Shown: piece after piece, positions 18,269 through 26,008 of the stretch
How the letters are laid out: the number at the start of each line of letters is the position of its first letter
Numbering within the stretch: the stretch's first letter is position 1
Translations under genes and position numbers: made by a program
Notes under the pieces: model-generated
Told to the model about the DNA's origin: nothing
Databases searched by the model: none
Seen by the model: the letters and a program-made list of their open reading frames with translations, nothing else
Source: Opitutaceae bacterium
GTDB taxonomy: Bacteria > Verrucomicrobiota > Verrucomicrobiia > Opitutales > Opitutaceae
DNA: 32,334 nucleotides
Assembly (NCBI GenBank): GCA_947474995.1
Contig: CANJNJ010000053.1
Coordinates: 1 to 32,334 of the forward strand
Reading direction: 5' to 3'

Positions 18269-18296
18269 TTGACGTATATTCTCTCCAGGGTATGGT
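18269..18296 (+). promoter_or_regulatory. Candidate promoter of the ars operon
   Basis: TTGACG (18269-18274), a 16-bp spacer and TATGGT (18291-18296) stand just before the arsR start at 18303. If this pair is used, transcription would begin at or within a few bases of the ATG, a leaderless message. TATATT at 18275-18280 is the alternative -10, but it has no -35 at the right distance. The sequence between the two boxes would be the natural ArsR binding region. Confidence 0.4.
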
Positions 18297-18302
18297 CGGG
18301 GC

Positions 18303-18671
18303 ATGGACCTGATCAGTATCTACGAATGCCTCTGCGACCGCACCCGGCTGCGTATCGTGCAGCTGCTCGGTGAAGGCCCGCTTTGCGTCTGCCACTTTCA
18401 GGAAATTCTGCGCGAGCCGCAGGTGAAAATCTCCAAGCACCTCAGCTACCTGCGGACGCGGGGACTGGTGCAGTGCGAACGCCAGGGCAATTGGATGGTC
18501 TATTCGCTCCCGGCCAAACCCGCCCGCGAACTGGCGAGAAATTTGGCCTGCCTGCAGGATTGCGCCCAGGAGGATCCGGTTTTCCGGCGCGACGTGGCCC
18601 GGCTGAAGAAGCTGACGCCCAAACTCGCCGAATCCAGCCCCTGTGGTTGCACTACGGCCGTCCGCGCCTGA
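18303..18671 (+). CDS. arsR: ArsR/SmtB-family arsenic-responsive repressor
   Basis: A 122-aa winged-helix protein and the first gene of an arsR-arsC-acr3 operon. The metal-sensing pair sits in GPLCVCHF (Cys28, Cys30), matching the ELCVCDL motif of As(III)-sensing ArsR proteins. Additional Cys residues are at 83 and 87 and in a C-terminal CGC (114-116). The recognition helix is VKISKHLSYLRTRGLV (about 41-56), followed by the wing CERQGNWMVYSLP. It is expected to bind the promoter just upstream and release it when arsenite or antimonite binds. arsC starts 12 bp downstream. Length and order are typical. Confidence 0.92.
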   Translation: MDLISIYECLCDRTRLRIVQLLGEGPLCVCHFQEILREPQVKISKHLSYLRTRGLVQCERQGNWMVYSLPAKPARELARNLACLQDCAQEDPVFRRDVARLKKLTPKLAESSPCGCTTAVRA

Positions 18672-18683
18672 CGAATTCTCCCC

Positions 18684-19145
18684 ATGCCAGCCGAAAAACC
18701 CACCGTCCTCATCCTATGCACGGGCAATTCCTGCCGCAGTCACCTGGCCGAGGGGATTGCGCGCGCCGCCGCCGGGGACATCATCACCTTCGCCAGCGCC
18801 GGTTCGAAGCCGGCCGGCTACGTCCACCCGCTGGCCATCCAGGTGATGCGGGAAATCGATATCGATATTTCGAACCACACGTCCAAGCACATGAATGAGT
18901 TTCTGGCCGGAAAAGTTGAGACGGTCATCACCGTGTGTGGGAATGCCGATCAGGCGTGTCCGATTTTCCCCGGGCAGGTGAACCGGCACCACTGGCCGTT
19001 TGATGACCCCGCCCACGCCCCGGGAACCGAAGCCGAAAAGCTCGAAGTCTTCCGGCGCGTGCGGGATGAAATTCGCCGGACCTTCACCGCCTATGCGGAT
19101 GGCCGGCGCGATGTGTTGAAGACGGCGGCGAAATTTACCCAATGA
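18684..19145 (+). CDS. arsC: Arsenate reductase, low-molecular-weight phosphatase type
   Basis: A 153-aa cytoplasmic enzyme that reduces As(V) to As(III) for export by the adjacent Acr3. The phosphatase P-loop C-T-G-N-S-C-R-S begins at Cys12 with Arg18. The redox pair is Cys85 and Cys92 in VCGNADQACPIFPG, equivalent to Cys82/Cys89 of S. aureus ArsC. HHWPFDDPA (102-110) supplies the general acid Asp. All three catalytic cysteines are present, so this is the thioredoxin-coupled class rather than the glutaredoxin class. Its last codons overlap the ATG of acr3 (ATGA, 19142-19145), indicating coupled translation. Confidence 0.93.
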   Translation: MPAEKPTVLILCTGNSCRSHLAEGIARAAAGDIITFASAGSKPAGYVHPLAIQVMREIDIDISNHTSKHMNEFLAGKVETVITVCGNADQACPIFPGQVNRHHWPFDDPAHAPGTEAEKLEVFRRVRDEIRRTFTAYADGRRDVLKTAAKFTQ

Positions 19146-20251
19146 AAAACTCTGCCTCCATTGCTCTCGCTTCCGTCCCCGCACCGGCGGCCGCCAAGCG
19201 CCTCGATTTCTTTGAGCGCTATCTGACTGCCTGGGTCTTTGTCTGCATGATCGTGGGGGTCGCCCTGGGGAAGCTGCTCCCGGGCGCCGTGGCGGGATTG
19301 AGCAAGCTGGAGTTCGGCCAGGGCTCCCAGGTCAACGTGCCCATCGCGATTTTAATCTGGCTCATGATCTACCCGATGATGCTGAAAATCGACTTCGGCT
19401 CGCTCGTCGGGGTGACCAAGCGGCCGAAAGGGCTGCTCGTGACGCTATTCGTCAACTGGCTCGTCAAACCCTTCAGCATGGCCTTTCTGGCCTGGCTTTT
19501 TTTCCGGCATATTTTCTCTCCCTGGGTCGATCCCCAGACCGCCTCGGACTACACCGCGGGGCTCATCATCCTCGCCGCGGCTCCTTGCACGGCGATGGTG
19601 TTTGTCTGGAGCTACCTGACGGACGGCGACCCGGCGTATACGCTCGTGCAGGTGGCGGTGAACGATCTCATCATGCTCGTGGCCTTCGCGCCCATCGTGA
19701 TGTTTCTCTGCGGCGTGGCGAATGTCGTCGTGCCCTCTAAGGTGCTGATCACCTCCGTGGTGGTGTTCATCGTCATCCCGCTGGCGGCCGGCTGGCTGAC
19801 CCGCACCGTGTTGTTGAAGTCAAAGGGGCGGGAGTGGTTTGAGCAGACGTTTCTCCCGAAGTTTCACCCGGTGACGGTCATGGCGCTCCTGACGACGCTC
19901 GTGCTCATCTTTGCGTTTCAGGCGGAGAATCTTACCACGCGCTGGCTGGCCGTGCTGCTGCTGGCGGTGCCGATCACTCTCCAGGTGTACTTCAACAGCG
20001 GGCTGACCTACCTGTTGATGCGGCAGCTGAAAGTGCCGCAGAACATCGCGGCCCCGGGGGCGCTCATTGGCGCGAGCAATTTTTTTGAACTGGCCGTCGC
20101 GGTGGCGATCACGCTCTTCGGTCCGGGCTCAGGGGCGGCGCTGGCGTGCGTCGTCGGCGTGCTCGTCGAGGTGCCGGTGATGCTGTCGGTCTGCAAGGTC
20201 TGCAACGCGTCGCGTGCCTGGTATGGACGCGGCGCTTTGACCGAGGTCTGA
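19142..20251 (+). CDS. acr3: Acr3-type arsenite efflux permease
   Basis: A 369-aa integral membrane protein with about ten hydrophobic helices, belonging to the BART superfamily. It exports As(OH)3/arsenite made by ArsC, using the membrane potential. The conserved cysteine motif AAAPCTAMVFVWSYLTDGDP carries Cys149, equivalent to the essential Cys of characterised Acr3 proteins. The late helix IGASNFFELAVAVAITLFG carries the conserved Glu. A cytosolic N-terminus of about 25 residues precedes helix 1. It starts by four-base overlap with arsC. It converges on a purine permease gene only 35 bp away, with no strong terminator hairpin between them. The gene name arsB is also used for this family, but Acr3 is the correct family. 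Confidence 0.93.
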   Translation: MKNSASIALASVPAPAAAKRLDFFERYLTAWVFVCMIVGVALGKLLPGAVAGLSKLEFGQGSQVNVPIAILIWLMIYPMMLKIDFGSLVGVTKRPKGLLVTLFVNWLVKPFSMAFLAWLFFRHIFSPWVDPQTASDYTAGLIILAAAPCTAMVFVWSYLTDGDPAYTLVQVAVNDLIMLVAFAPIVMFLCGVANVVVPSKVLITSVVVFIVIPLAAGWLTRTVLLKSKGREWFEQTFLPKFHPVTVMALLTTLVLIFAFQAENLTTRWLAVLLLAVPITLQVYFNSGLTYLLMRQLKVPQNIAAPGALIGASNFFELAVAVAITLFGPGSGAALACVVGVLVEVPVMLSVCKVCNASRAWYGRGALTEV

Positions 20252-20286
20252 GCCGAGCTGCTGCGAAACCACCGCGAAGCGGACCC

Positions 20287-21618
20287 TCACCGAAACGGCC
20301 AGAATTTGAAGAATTCGAGGAAGAACACCGCTGCCACGACGTAGCCGACCGTGGTCATCTTCTTCGACTCACCCAGCGCCAGCGCGAGCAAAGCAGCGCA
20401 GATGAGCCCCAGTCCGATGCCTTCGGCGATGCTGAAGGTCAGGGGAATCGCCAGGATGGTGAGCACGGCGGGTGCGGCGACCTTGAAGTCCTTCATGTCG
20501 ATTTCGATGATCGACTGCATCATGAAGACGCCGACGATCACCAGGGCTGGCGCCGTGGCCGCGGGCGGTATGATGAGAATCAGCGGAGTGAGAAACAGCG
20601 CGAGCAACATGAGCACGGCCGTGGTCGTCGTGGTCAGCCCGGTGCGCCCGCCGGCCTCGACGCCCGAAGCGGACTCGATGTAACTCACCACGGTCGAAGT
20701 GCCGCACAGAGCGCTGAGCATCGTCGCGACGGAGTCGGCGAGCAGCGCCCGGCCGGCGCGGGGCAGCGTGCCATCGGCGCGGAGAAATCCGGCCCGCTTG
20801 GTGACGCCGATGAGCGTGCCGATGTTGTCGAACATGTCGACGAGCAGCAGCGTGAGAATAAGCGGCAGCGCCATGAAGACGGCGTTGCTCGTCGTGAGGA
20901 AATGAAACGTGAGCTTGAGCATCACCGGTGCGGGCGAGGCGGGGAACGCGAACAGGCTCTCGGGCATCTGCGTGACGGCGTTGCCGCCGGCCCGGACGAA
21001 AAGCCCGACGAAGGTGATAATCGCGATGCTGATCACGATGGCTCCCGGCACGCGCCGCGCCACGAGGATGGCGGTGAGCGCGATGCCGGCCAGGCAGAGT
21101 GCCACGGGCGCGGAGCCGAAGTTCCCATGCGAGACAAACGTTGCGGGATTGGCCACGATGACGCCGCCGTTCTTCAGTCCGATGAAGGCGATGAAGAGGC
21201 CGATGCCGCAGGTGACGGCGATTTTTAGGGAGTGGGGAATGGCTGCGATGATTTTTTCACGCACCCCCGTCACGGACAGCAGCAGGAAAATTACGCCGTT
21301 CACCAACACCATCCCGAGCGCTTCCTGCCACGGCACACCGCGGCCGAGGCAAATCGTGAACGTGAAGAACGCGTTGATCCCCATGCCCGGGGCCATGGCG
21401 ATCGGGTAGTTGGTCAGGAGCGCCATCAGGAGCGTCGAGACCGCGGCCGTGATGGCGGTGACGGTAACCAGCGCGCCCTTGTCCATGCCGGTGTTGGCAA
21501 GGATGGCCGGATTGACGGCCAGGATGTAGGCCATTGCCGCGAAGGTGGTGAGGCCGGCCTGCAACTCGCGGCCGACCGTGGTCTGGTTCTGATCGAGTTT
21601 GAAGAGGCGTTGGAGCAT
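20287..21618 (-). CDS. AzgA/PbuG-type purine (adenine/guanine/hypoxanthine) permease
   Basis: A 443-aa NCS2-superfamily transporter in the COG2252 (AzgA/PbuG/PurP) branch. It imports purine bases by proton symport. Family features are the N-terminal QTTVGRELQAGLTTFAAMAYILAVNPAIL, the segment NYPIAMAPGMGINAFFTF, and the substrate-region motifs LLLVDMFDNIGTLIGVTKRAGFL and ALCGTSTVVSYIESASGVEAGGRTGLT. About 12-14 hydrophobic segments are visible. It is intact and of normal length, unlike the UraA/XanQ-type gene at 8595. It belongs to a different branch, so it is not a duplicate, but it may cover purine uptake. There is no good Shine-Dalgarno sequence before the ATG at 21618. Confidence 0.92.
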   Translation of the reverse strand: MLQRLFKLDQNQTTVGRELQAGLTTFAAMAYILAVNPAILANTGMDKGALVTVTAITAAVSTLLMALLTNYPIAMAPGMGINAFFTFTICLGRGVPWQEALGMVLVNGVIFLLLSVTGVREKIIAAIPHSLKIAVTCGIGLFIAFIGLKNGGVIVANPATFVSHGNFGSAPVALCLAGIALTAILVARRVPGAIVISIAIITFVGLFVRAGGNAVTQMPESLFAFPASPAPVMLKLTFHFLTTSNAVFMALPLILTLLLVDMFDNIGTLIGVTKRAGFLRADGTLPRAGRALLADSVATMLSALCGTSTVVSYIESASGVEAGGRTGLTTTTTAVLMLLALFLTPLILIIPPAATAPALVIVGVFMMQSIIEIDMKDFKVAAPAVLTILAIPLTFSIAEGIGLGLICAALLALALGESKKMTTVGYVVAAVFFLEFFKFWPFR

Positions 21619-21663
21619 GGAGGCGGGGTAAACGTTGGAGGTCGTCGCTAAATGGTCTCTCGA

Positions 21664-21695
21664 TTGTCATTCTGAGCGCCAGCGAAGAATCCACG
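21664..21695. repeat. TGTCATTCTGAGCG-type dispersed repeat
   Basis: TTGTCATTCTGAGCG, then CCAGCGAAGAATCCACG, matches from memory a short repeat scattered between genes in many environmental bacteria. It lies upstream of the purine permease gene in the 353-bp spacer 21619-21971. That spacer also holds the hairpin repeat at 21798 and no gene. Confidence 0.5.
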
Positions 21696-21797
21696 CGAAG
21701 CGACAGTTTGAGCATCCACAGGTCGTCACCGCCGAGCGGCTGCGCGCGGCCGAATGGCGCGTGGAGACGAACCGGCCGAACGTCTTTGCCGCGCGGC

Positions 21798-21860
21798 GGA
21801 GCGCCCGGCCCACCCAGTACGGCGATCGTACCGGGTGGGCCGGGCACTCCGTGCGCGGCC
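21798..21860. repeat. Hairpin repeat family B, copy 1
   Basis: The left arm 21798-21815 (GGAGCGCCCGGCCCACCC) pairs at 17 of 18 positions with the right arm 21833-21850. The loop itself contains GTACG-N5-CGTAC, making a long two-stage hairpin. The segment 21832-21860 matches 26009-26037 at 26 of 29 positions, and an inverted relative lies at 22976-23002. It sits in the intergenic space before the amidohydrolase gene. Confidence 0.75.
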
Positions 21861-21971
21861 GTGCGTGGTGGAAATACCTGCGAGAGGCTCAAGTTCATTG
21901 TGATGGGGCTTGGTAAAGCACGGCTTGTGCCGCCCGCGGGTCCGATGCATCAACGCCATGGTACTGTTCCC

Positions 21972-22841
21972 ATGGTCATCGATAGCCACGTGCACCTCTA
22001 TTCTCCGGAGCTCAACGCCGACCCGGCGGGCTGGGCTGCGGCGCACGGCGAGCCGCATTGGGGCACGCTGGCGACGCGGTCCCGCAAGAACGGCCGGCCG
22101 GTGCAGTCGTTTCCCGGTGTGGACGAGCTTTTGACGGCGATGGATGCCGCGGGGGTCGGCCGCGCGGTTTTGCTGGGCTGGTATTGGGAGAAACCGGAAA
22201 CCTGTGTTTGGCAGAATCGCTTTTATGCGGCGTGCGTGCGGGCGCACCCGGATCGGCTGTCCGCCTTCGCCACGTTACATCCGGCGGCTGGCCGCGAGGC
22301 GACGCTTGCGGAGGTTCGCCGGGCGCCGGGCGAAGGATTCATCGGCCTTGGGGAATTATCGCCGCATTCGCAGGGCTTTGCCGTCGAAGATTCCGTCTTC
22401 GGTGCGGTGCTGGCTCTCGCGGGTGAACTTCGGCTGCCGGTTAATCTCCATGTCACGGATCCGGAGAGCCGGCCGTTTCCCGGTCGCATCGCGACGCCCG
22501 CGGCTGACTTCCTGCAACTCGCCCGCGCTTTTCCCGCGACGACGTTTATCCTGGCCCATTGGGGGGGGATGTTTCCGATGCGCGAATCGGCACTGAAAAA
22601 ATTGGCCAACGTGTATTACGACACCGCGGCGTCGCCGCTGATGTATGACCCAACGGTCTGGTCGCGCGTCACGTCACTCGTGGGAGCAGACCGTGTGCTG
22701 TTTGGATCGGATTTTCCGCTGAACCTTTATCCGCGACTTGATGAACGCCCGGTCATGGCGCGGCTCGTCGACGAGGCAAGGGCGGCGGGGATGGCGGACG
22801 GCGTGATGGGGCAGAACGCAGCGCGGGTGCTGGGGCTGTAA
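21972..22841 (+). CDS. Metal-dependent amidohydrolase (amidohydrolase-2 family)
   Basis: A 289-aa TIM-barrel protein from the ATG at 21972, MVIDSHVHLYSPEL, where family proteins normally begin. The open frame upstream runs through a hairpin repeat and is not coding. Metal-ligand motifs are D-S-H-V-H (His6, His8), NLHVTDPE, ILAHWGGMFP and FGSDFPLNLYPRL. The last carries the catalytic Asp near the C-terminus. The family includes decarboxylases, lactonases and hydrolases acting on cyclic or aromatic substrates, so the reaction cannot be named. It lies downstream of, and divergent from, the AzgA/PbuG-type permease and near an amidase, which hints at a nitrogenous cyclic compound. No signal peptide, so cytoplasmic. 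Confidence 0.85.
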   Translation: MVIDSHVHLYSPELNADPAGWAAAHGEPHWGTLATRSRKNGRPVQSFPGVDELLTAMDAAGVGRAVLLGWYWEKPETCVWQNRFYAACVRAHPDRLSAFATLHPAAGREATLAEVRRAPGEGFIGLGELSPHSQGFAVEDSVFGAVLALAGELRLPVNLHVTDPESRPFPGRIATPAADFLQLARAFPATTFILAHWGGMFPMRESALKKLANVYYDTAASPLMYDPTVWSRVTSLVGADRVLFGSDFPLNLYPRLDERPVMARLVDEARAAGMADGVMGQNAARVLGL

Positions 22842-22975
22842 TTTCACTTCCCTCCTGAAATCGACTATTTTGGCGTGGGAACGGTGCTCTCTTCCTCGAC
22901 CGTCTCGAAACCCCGAGTTTTGCGGAGGGGACTCGAGCGCAGACGTGAAACGTGAGAACGAAACCAATCCATTGG

Positions 22976-23032
22976 CGCGCACGGAGTGCGCAGCCCACTC
23001 GGTCGGTTTGCCCTACCCGGTGGGTCGCGCTA
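22976..23032. repeat. Hairpin repeat family B, inverted copy at the amidase 3' end
   Basis: CGCGCACGGAGTGCGCAG then CCCACTCGG (22976-23002) matches the reverse complement of the 21832-21860 unit with a few changes. It is followed by CCCGGTGGGTCGCGC (23016-23030), which can fold back on it. The right edge meets the amidase stop codon (23030-23032 on the minus strand), so the hairpin may serve as the end of that transcript. Confidence 0.6.
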
Positions 23033-24271
23033 CATCCAGCGTTCCAGCGCCCAATTCACCACGGGACTTTGCACGTCGTTGACGATGATCTGGAGGCCGG
23101 TCGTGAAGCCTGAGGGTAGCTTTACGGGAATGGTCAGGACCGGCAGGCCACCGACGCTGGCCTGCACGTTGAGATTCAGAATGCGCGTCCGGTTCGCGAG
23201 CGTGCAGTCGGCCTTTGTCAGGGACGGAAACGGCGATGCCGGCAGCACGAGAAAGTCATAGGTCTGAAAAAATTTCGTCCACAACATGCCAATGGTTGCC
23301 ATCCCGAGATCGGCCGCGGCGATTTGCGCCGGCGTGAGGGTGAGTGCCCGGGTCAGCCGGGGCCACACGACGGGATCATAGCGCTCGCGATAGCGCTCCG
23401 CCCAGCCCTTGTGGGCCTCCCAGGCTTCCCGGGCGGTGATGGTGTTGTAGGTGTCGAAGGCCGGGGCAAAGCCGTGCAGCAAGTCGTCGCGAACCGTTGG
23501 GTCCGCTGGTGATGCGATTCGGCCGGCCGCCTCCCGGCAGGCGAGCGCGACGTCGGCGTCGACTCCCGGCATGTCCAAATAGCATCCGCGTGGGGTGCGT
23601 TCACTGGTGCGCAGTCCGACCAGCGCGCTGATGGCCTGGCGCATGTCGTCCGCGTTGGCGGTGAACCACCCGGGTGTATCGTAACTGGCCGCGAGGCCCA
23701 TGGCGTCGCGGATCCATGGATGATGTGGCGTCAGGCGATAGCCGAAGAGTCCGCAAAAAGCCGCCGGCACCCGCACCGAACACCCGGTATCGCTGCCGAG
23801 CGCGAAGGGCACGATGCCGGCCGCGACCACCGCCACGGAGCCGCTGCTCGAGCCGCCGGTCGTTCGGCCGGGATGGAGCGGATGCTCGCAATCGCCGTAG
23901 GTGTAATTCTCCCCGGTCACCCCGTAGGCGAACTCGTGGAGCTGCGTTTTGCCGGCCAGCACCGCGCCCGTGGCACGCATCGCCCGAACGAACGCCCCGT
24001 CGCCGGACACGGGTCGCACTTCCGGGAGAAAAGACGAGCCGCCGGAGGTCGGCCAGCCGGCGACATCGAACAGGTCCTTCGCGAAATAGGGCACACCGCC
24101 GAGCGGGCCGGTGCGCGGCGCTTCGCTGAGGTGCCGGGCCAGCACTTCCTCGGAGTAGAGTTGGGCGATCGCCGCCCGCGGCTGGCCGGGGCGCAGGCGC
24201 GTGCGAATGCGTTCATGGATCTCGCGTGCCGCTTGCTGGGGGGTAAGCTTCTGCCACGAGGCAAAATTCAT
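23030..24271 (-). CDS. Amidase-signature family amidohydrolase
   Basis: A 413-aa cytoplasmic enzyme hydrolysing a C-N amide bond. The Ser-cisSer-Lys triad can be placed: Lys65 in VPYFAKDLFD, the cis-Ser at Ser141 in TTGGSSSGS, and the nucleophile Ser165 in GSDTGCSVRVPAAFCG. The nucleophile loop reads GCS where most members have GGS, so a Cys is next to the catalytic Ser. The length is slightly short for the family (usually 430-500), with the C-terminal part trimmed. It could act on allophanate-, urea- or malonamide-like compounds or simple amides; the substrate is unresolved. It diverges from the solute-binding-protein gene, with a large hairpin between them. Confidence 0.87.
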   Translation of the reverse strand: MNFASWQKLTPQQAAREIHERIRTRLRPGQPRAAIAQLYSEEVLARHLSEAPRTGPLGGVPYFAKDLFDVAGWPTSGGSSFLPEVRPVSGDGAFVRAMRATGAVLAGKTQLHEFAYGVTGENYTYGDCEHPLHPGRTTGGSSSGSVAVVAAGIVPFALGSDTGCSVRVPAAFCGLFGYRLTPHHPWIRDAMGLAASYDTPGWFTANADDMRQAISALVGLRTSERTPRGCYLDMPGVDADVALACREAAGRIASPADPTVRDDLLHGFAPAFDTYNTITAREAWEAHKGWAERYRERYDPVVWPRLTRALTLTPAQIAAADLGMATIGMLWTKFFQTYDFLVLPASPFPSLTKADCTLANRTRILNLNVQASVGGLPVLTIPVKLPSGFTTGLQIIVNDVQSPVVNWALERWM

Positions 24272-24348
24272 CCCGGCAGGATTTCAACGCCAAGGGATAT
24301 GACGCAAACCTTCTCGGTGGTTGGTGGTGTAACATTTTGATTCGATAA

Positions 24349-24402
24349 GGTAGGGGTGGCTCTCCGAGCCGTCCGCGGACGCCTCGGAGAGGCGTCCCTA
24401 CC
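24349..24402. repeat. 54-nt long hairpin repeat (family C)
   Basis: The left arm 24349-24374 (GGTAGGGGTGGC then TCTCCGAGCCGTCC) and the right arm 24377-24402 (GGACGCCTCGGAGAGGCGTCCCTACC, shown as GGACGCCTCGG + AGAGGCGTCCCTACC) pair at 22 of 26 positions around a 2-nt centre. A half-copy sharing 20 of 22 positions is at 30531-30552. It lies between divergent amidase and solute-binding-protein genes, 64 bp before the preferred start of the latter. Confidence 0.75.
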
Positions 24403-24465
24403 GAAATGAAACAATTCAAATTGATCGACTATCCGGTTGTTGCGGGCCCGGCGTCGCGGGACGTA

Positions 24466-25482
24466 ATGTTCCCTCTTATGGGTTTTGTCGCCTTTCTCTT
24501 TCGATGCGGTCTCGGTAGTCTGCTCGCGCTGCTGGCGGTGGGCTGCGGCCGCCCGGAGGTGAAGCAGGTTCCGGTGAAGACCGGCCCGCGGAAGGTCGTG
24601 CTGCAGACGGACTGGTTTCCCCAGGCGGAACACGGGGGATTTTATCAGGCGCTGGCCAAGGGCTATTACGCGCAGGCGGGGCTCGACGTGACGATTCTGT
24701 CCGGCGGTCCCGGGGTTGGCATCAAGCTGAACGTCGCCCGGGGCGACGCGGATTTCGGGATGATGCGGAGCGACGACCTGATGGTGGCCGCCGCTCGGGG
24801 GATGCCATTTGTCATGGTCTCCGCGACGCTCCAGCACGACCCACAGGCGGTAATGGTGCATGCGGCCAGCCCGATCAAATCCCTCCGGGACCTCAATGGC
24901 CACGTGGTCATCGCCAGCATTAGCATGGCCTGGATTCCCCACGTCCAGAAAAAGTACGGGATTAAATTCGATTTGAAGCCGAACACCTACGGGCTGGGGG
25001 AGTTCCTCGCCAACCCTCAGGCGGCGCAGCAGTGCATGGTCACGAGCGAGCCGTTTCTCGCGCAACAGCAGGGCCGGCCCGTGCGCACGCTGCCGCTGGC
25101 GGATTCCGGTTACGATGTCTACCACGCGATTTTCTGCCGGCGCGACTTGGGGCGCGACTCGCCCGAAGTCGTACGGGCCTTTGTCGCCGCGTCGATTCAC
25201 GGTTGGCGCGATTACCTGCGGAACGATCCGGCGCCAGCGCACGCCCTGATCCGTACGCGCAATCCCCAGATGCCGCCGGAACTGCTCGAATTCTCCCGGA
25301 GCGAATTAATCATCCGGTCACTCGTCCACGGCGACGCCGCGAAGGGCGAGGACGTCGGCCAGCTTTCCCTGACGCGCCTCGAGGACGAAATGCAGACGCT
25401 GTATCACCTGCGGCTGATTGATGCGCCGGTGTCGATTGGGGACGTCGCCACCAAGCAATACTTGCCGCCGCTGGGGGAGTAA
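24466..25482 (+). CDS. ThiY/NMT1-like ABC solute-binding lipoprotein
   Basis: A 338-aa lipoprotein from the ATG at 24466. The signal peptide ends in the lipobox L-A-V-G-C (Cys27), giving a membrane-anchored periplasmic binding protein. An in-frame ATG at 24406 would add 20 residues and lie beside the hairpin repeat. The mature part begins with the family signature VVLQTDWFPQAEHGGFYQALAKGYYAQAGLDV and continues with GDADFGMMRSDDLMVAAARGMPFV. These are typical of the SsuA/ThiY/NMT1 group, which bind pyrimidine precursors, taurine, nitrate and similar small ligands. No ABC permease or ATPase gene is in the window, so its transporter is elsewhere or lost. RidA follows 42 bp downstream on the same strand. 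Confidence 0.85.
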   Translation: MFPLMGFVAFLFRCGLGSLLALLAVGCGRPEVKQVPVKTGPRKVVLQTDWFPQAEHGGFYQALAKGYYAQAGLDVTILSGGPGVGIKLNVARGDADFGMMRSDDLMVAAARGMPFVMVSATLQHDPQAVMVHAASPIKSLRDLNGHVVIASISMAWIPHVQKKYGIKFDLKPNTYGLGEFLANPQAAQQCMVTSEPFLAQQQGRPVRTLPLADSGYDVYHAIFCRRDLGRDSPEVVRAFVAASIHGWRDYLRNDPAPAHALIRTRNPQMPPELLEFSRSELIIRSLVHGDAAKGEDVGQLSLTRLEDEMQTLYHLRLIDAPVSIGDVATKQYLPPLGE

Positions 25483-25524
25483 TCGCGTTGCCTTGGACCG
25501 CGGAGTTCGCGAATTGTTTTGACG

Positions 25525-25986
25525 ATGAATCCTGAAACCAAACTCGCCGAACTTGGACTCACGCTGCCGGTGCCCCCGCCCCCGGCGGGAAGTTATGTGC
25601 CGGCCGTGCGCACCGGGAATCTGCTCTACTGCGCGGGCACGGTGTGCCTGCTCGACGGGAAAATCGCGTTTTCCGGTCAGGTGGGCAAAGAGCAGACCGT
25701 GCAGACGGGTTACAAGGCCGCCGAACTCTGCGCGCTCAATACGCTGGCTAACATCAAGGCCGCGACTGGCTCGCTGGAAAAAGTGGCCCGCGTCGTTTTC
25801 GTCACCGGGTGGGTCAACGCTGTCGATGGCTTCGCCGAAAGTCCGGCGGTCATCAATGGGGCGAGCGATCTTTTCGTGAAGGTCTTCGGCGAAGCCGGCA
25901 AGCACGCGCGTGCCGCGGTCGCCGTAAACGGTCTGCCGCGCGGTTCGACCACCGAGGTGCAGGTCGTGGTTGAGTTGAAGCCCTGA
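25525..25986 (+). CDS. RidA-family reactive-enamine/imine deaminase-like protein
   Basis: A 153-aa RidA (YjgF/YER057c/UK114) protein. The start at ATG 25525 (MNPETKLAELGLTLP) is preferred over a TTG two codons earlier. The family core is seen in YVPAVRTGNLLYCAGTVCLLDGK, ALNTLANIKAATGSLEKVARVVFVTGWVN and HARAAVAVNGLPRGSTTEVQVVVELKP. The conserved Arg in HARAAV corresponds to the substrate carboxylate-binding Arg of RidA. The ~150-residue length and the NGLPRGST motif put it in the longer subgroup often found with catabolic genes rather than the housekeeping 128-aa RidA. It hydrolyses enamine/imine intermediates, or is a paralogue acting in a degradation pathway. Next to an amidase and a binding protein, this suggests nitrogenous-compound breakdown, by inference. 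Confidence 0.88.
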   Translation: MNPETKLAELGLTLPVPPPPAGSYVPAVRTGNLLYCAGTVCLLDGKIAFSGQVGKEQTVQTGYKAAELCALNTLANIKAATGSLEKVARVVFVTGWVNAVDGFAESPAVINGASDLFVKVFGEAGKHARAAVAVNGLPRGSTTEVQVVVELKP

Positions 25987-26008
25987 TGGGCCAGCCACGA
26001 AGGCGTTC

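Noticed and set aside
20146-21228. 360-codon plus-strand frame over the AzgA/PbuG-type permease
   Set aside because: Extreme Arg/Glu/Asp/His composition is typical of a shadow frame; the minus strand encodes an intact transporter.
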